The position numbers and the translations under genes were made by a program. The notes beneath the pieces are model-generated. The model worked only from the letters and a program-made list of their open reading frames with translations. It searched no databases and was not told where the DNA came from. This document shows, one piece after another, positions 63,331-64,000 of a stretch of DNA of 64,000 nucleotides; positions within the stretch are counted from its first letter, which is position 1; each line of letters starts with the position of its first letter. The DNA comes from Frigoribacterium sp. Leaf415 (GTDB lineage Bacteria > Actinomycetota > Actinomycetes > Actinomycetales > Microbacteriaceae): contig NZ_LMQR01000001.1 in assembly GCF_001424645.1 (NCBI RefSeq), positions 177,300 to 241,299 on the forward strand, written 5' to 3'.

Positions 63331-64000
63331 GGGTCGGCCTCCCGGTGGTACGTGACGACGAGTGCGCAGTCTGCAACTCTGCATGATCTGCACGTGCACG
63401 GACGCTACTCGCGCTCGAAGCCCGTGTCCGGGTCGGCGCGCACGTCGAGGAATCAGGCAACCCGAGGAGGCGCGTGTCGGGAACTCAGGACTCCTGGGGA
63501 GGCGCGGGCCGAGAGGGCAGGGACGTGGACGCGGGGCGCACCCCCGGGCAGGAGTTACCCGCAGCCGCGGGGGTCGAGGAGGCGCGGGTGGCGGAGACCA
63601 CACTGCCGGTGCCGTCGCGCCGTCGCTTGCGCGGAACCGCCCGTGGACGCCCGTCGGCGACGCCACGGTCGGCGACCTCACGGCCGACTGACACGACGAT
63701 CAACTGCCGATGGTCGGTGCCACCCCGGAGTGGGAGGTACCGACCATCGGCAGTTCGACATCCACGACACGCGGCGCGGGACTCGCAACTCGCGACGCCG
63801 GGCGCTGACGCGGGGCGCTGACGCGGGACGCTGACGCGGGACGCGGGACGCGGGACGCGCGACCGCCACGCGCCACGCGCGCCACGCGACCGCCATGCGC
63901 GGCGCGCGACCGCCACGCGCGGCGCGCGACCGCCTCGCGCGGCCGCGACCCGGCGGGCTCGTGCGCGCGACCGCCTCGCGCGGCCGCGACCCGGCGGGCT
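63331..64000. repeat. gene-free region rich in inverted and direct repeats
   Basis: A degenerate REPIN-like element spans about 63474-63560 (GTGTCGGGAACTC to GGGCAGGAGTTACCC) and contains or adjoins AGGAGGCGCG words at 63465, 63498 and 63577. A strong inverted repeat has arms 63701-63721 and 63736-63756 with a common AACTGCCGATGGTCGGT. From about 63800 GC-rich direct repeats begin, ending in two identical 38-bp copies at 63922-63959 and 63963-64000 that meet the window edge. No gene is supported. Confidence 0.75.

Overview
The window is very GC-rich, densely coded DNA from an actinobacterium. The gene set (ChvE-type sugar ABC transporter with an araBDA operon, alditol oxidase, Pr6Pr-type membrane protein, PIG-V-like membrane protein, LAXTG surface protein, CGNR regulator), the many GTG/TTG starts and the many leaderless promoters suggest a Microbacteriaceae member, perhaps near Curtobacterium or Frigoribacterium. 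That placement is inference. No rRNA, tRNA, CRISPR array, prophage or transposase gene was seen.

Layout. 1-16.4 kb: small regulator/effector pairs (two TetR regulators, each with a palindromic operator, beside a GNAT enzyme and an NmrA-like oxidoreductase), a DUF2254 membrane protein, umuDC, an ArsR-type regulator with an MFS exporter, an acetamidase, mntP, a serine hydrolase, an EamA transporter, a CGNR regulator, an ohrR-osmC peroxide pair and corA. 17-25.9 kb: redox enzymes, including a 2-hydroxyacid dehydrogenase, an aldo/keto reductase, two luciferase-like monooxygenases, and alditol oxidase with aldose epimerase. 26-35.7 kb: a complete L-arabinose module (ChvE-like binding protein, ATPase, permease, LacI-type regulator, araB, araD, araA). 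Matching TGAGCGCTCA palindromes occur before the transporter, before araB and before alditol oxidase, which suggests one LacI-type regulon.

35.9-42.0 kb is the most unusual part. It holds an atypical LuxR-type regulator facing a 24-codon peptide gene ending in ARCNGGCLCT, then an intra-operon hairpin, then four tightly overlapping genes: an LpxL-like acyltransferase, a MacB-type ABC ATPase, an FtsX-type permease and an E1/ThiF-like adenylating enzyme with an N-terminal RRE/PqqD-like segment. I read this as a candidate ribosomal-peptide (RiPP) biosynthesis and export cluster of a type I cannot match to a named class.

42-64 kb: another luciferase-like enzyme, a PIG-V-like membrane protein, a LuxR/TrmB-like regulator, an esterase with a possible leaderless leader peptide, a large secreted subtilase with a Trp-rich tail, a sortase-E-type surface protein, an EEP-family protein, a small OB-fold protein, an aldo/keto reductase, a Pr6Pr membrane protein, a flavin amine oxidase whose motifs are in circularly permuted order, an alpha/beta hydrolase, nnrE, an AbiEi/Vsr-like protein and an MFS transporter.

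Two dispersed repeat systems overlie the genes. (1) A short AGGAGGCGCG(GGTC) word occurs about 28 times on both strands, inside genes and as inverted pairs forming terminator stems, like a DNA-uptake-type sequence. (2) Roughly 75-100 bp inverted elements bounded by GTCGGCAACTCC and GGAGTTGCCGAC lie singly or in clusters in intergenic DNA, REPIN-like. Several intergenic regions also carry 5- or 6-bp tandem arrays.
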